Assembly: GCF_002846335.1 (NCBI RefSeq)
Contig: NZ_PJMQ01000001.1
Location: 1,240,001-1,304,000 of the forward strand
Reading direction: 5' to 3'
Origin: Janthinobacterium sp. 61
GTDB taxonomy: Bacteria > Pseudomonadota > Gammaproteobacteria > Burkholderiales > Burkholderiaceae_D
DNA length: 64,000 nucleotides
In this document: positions 63,307 to 64,000 of the stretch, in pieces
Layout of the letters: each line of letters begins with the position of its first letter
Numbering within the stretch: the stretch's first letter is position 1
Translations under genes and position numbers: made by a program
The notes under the pieces: model-generated
Told to the model about the DNA's origin: nothing
The model's database searches: none
What the model saw: the letters and a program-made list of their open reading frames with translations, nothing else

Positions 63307-64000
63307 ATGGATATGAGCGTATTTGACCTGTTCAAGATCGGCATTGGGCCGTCGAGTTCCCATACTGTGGGGCCGATGGCGGCGGCGCGGCGTTTTCTGG
63401 TCGAATACGGTCCGCTGGACCAGGTAGTGGGCGTCGAGGCGGCCCTGTATGGCTCGCTGGCGCTGACGGGTGTGGGCCATGCGACGGACAAGGCCGTCAT
63501 TCTGGGTTTGATGGGTGAAACGCCGCAAGACGTCGCGCCCGATGCGGTCGACAGCAAGCTGGCCGCCATCGAGTCGGCCGGTGAAATCGCGCTGCTGGGC
63601 ACGCATGTAGTGCCGTTTACGGCGGCCACAGGCTTGATCTGGCACAAGAGCGAGTCCCTGCCCGAGCACCCGAACGGCATGCGCTTTACCTTGAAACTGG
63701 CGGACGGCAGCCGTGTCGACAAGGTGTATTACTCGATCGGCGGCGGTTTTATCCGCGAAGCGGGCGAGGCGCAGGCCGAAGCGGCCGTGGAGTCGGCCGC
63801 CAGCGCCAGAGTTGTGTTTCCGTTCGACACCATGGAGCAGTTGCTGGCGCATGGCGTGGAAAGCGGCCTGTCGATTCCGGAAATGCTGCGCGCCAACGAG
63901 TGCGTCAAGCGCAGCGACGAAGAATTGAATGCTGGGCTGGACCGCATCTGGCAGGTCATGCGCGACTGCATCGCGCACGGCCTGGAAACGACGGGTAACC
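63307..64000 (+). CDS. sdaA: L-serine ammonia-lyase, N-terminal part (cut by window end)
   Basis: Converts L-serine to pyruvate and ammonia with a [4Fe-4S] cluster. The visible 231 residues cover the N-terminal beta-domain: FDLFKIGIGPSSSHTVGPMAAARRFL is the family signature. The cluster-binding Cys lie beyond the window. It follows the threonine genes by 48 bases, so glycine and serine arising from threonine could be used by the same operon. Confidence 0.93.
   Translation, partial: MDMSVFDLFKIGIGPSSSHTVGPMAAARRFLVEYGPLDQVVGVEAALYGSLALTGVGHATDKAVILGLMGETPQDVAPDAVDSKLAAIESAGEIALLGTHVVPFTAATGLIWHKSESLPEHPNGMRFTLKLADGSRVDKVYYSIGGGFIREAGEAQAEAAVESAASARVVFPFDTMEQLLAHGVESGLSIPEMLRANECVKRSDEELNAGLDRIWQVMRDCIAHGLETTGN

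Overview
The window looks like a chromosome segment of a beta-proteobacterium in the Oxalobacteraceae (Janthinobacterium/Massilia/Duganella group). This is inferred from high GC, codon bias, the gene families present and the short intergenic repeats; no 16S rRNA or other decisive marker lies in the window. I see no rRNA, tRNA, CRISPR array, insertion sequence or prophage. Genes are densely packed, often with start and stop codons overlapping.

Layout. 1-10 kb: start of a chemotaxis receptor, a membrane PQQ glucose dehydrogenase, a large AsmA/DUF748-type envelope protein, and a siderophore receptor behind a Fur box. 10-13.6 kb: a DUF2946 protein with a methionine-rich TonB receptor (probable copper pair) and two small orphan genes. 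13.7-20.2 kb: D-serine dehydratase with an overlapping LysR regulator, a ferritin-like DUF455 protein, topoisomerase IB, a DUF1232 protein and a serine hydrolase lipoprotein. 20.3-28 kb: an NhaP-type antiporter, an MscS-type channel, then a trehalose module (membrane-anchored OtsA, OtsB, GH15 hydrolase). 28-36.4 kb: a complete biotin-independent malonate decarboxylase operon (mdcABCDE-madLM-mdcGH) with divergent mdcR. 36.4-45.5 kb: a Fur-box-linked PepSY protein, a decayed receiver domain, an unknown gene with a PP2C-like phosphatase, an amino acid racemase, an MFS exporter, small membrane and metal-binding orphans, a YidB-like protein and a LacI regulator. 46-54.9 kb: Hsp70-like YegD, a 3'-5' exonuclease, a Sel1-repeat protein, a DUF4262/DUF6386 pair, an EAL-CBS-GGDEF protein and a secreted prolyl oligopeptidase. 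55-60.2 kb: a five-gene operon matching the uncharacterised STM4011-STM4015 set. 60.2-64 kb: an HTH-cupin regulator divergent from threonine/serine catabolism genes (kbl, tdh, sdaA, the last cut by the window end).

The best candidate for an undescribed system is the STM4011-4015 operon (minus strand, 60161 to 55001): an LRR-like protein, an ATP-grasp-like protein, an alkaline-phosphatase/sulfatase-superfamily hydrolase and two radical SAM enzymes, translationally coupled, with no known product. Also notable are the fusion of a sensor-like transmembrane module to trehalose-6-phosphate synthase, and two places where intergenic palindromic repeats supply the last codons and stop codon of a gene (the LysR gene after dsdA, and the STM4011 gene).
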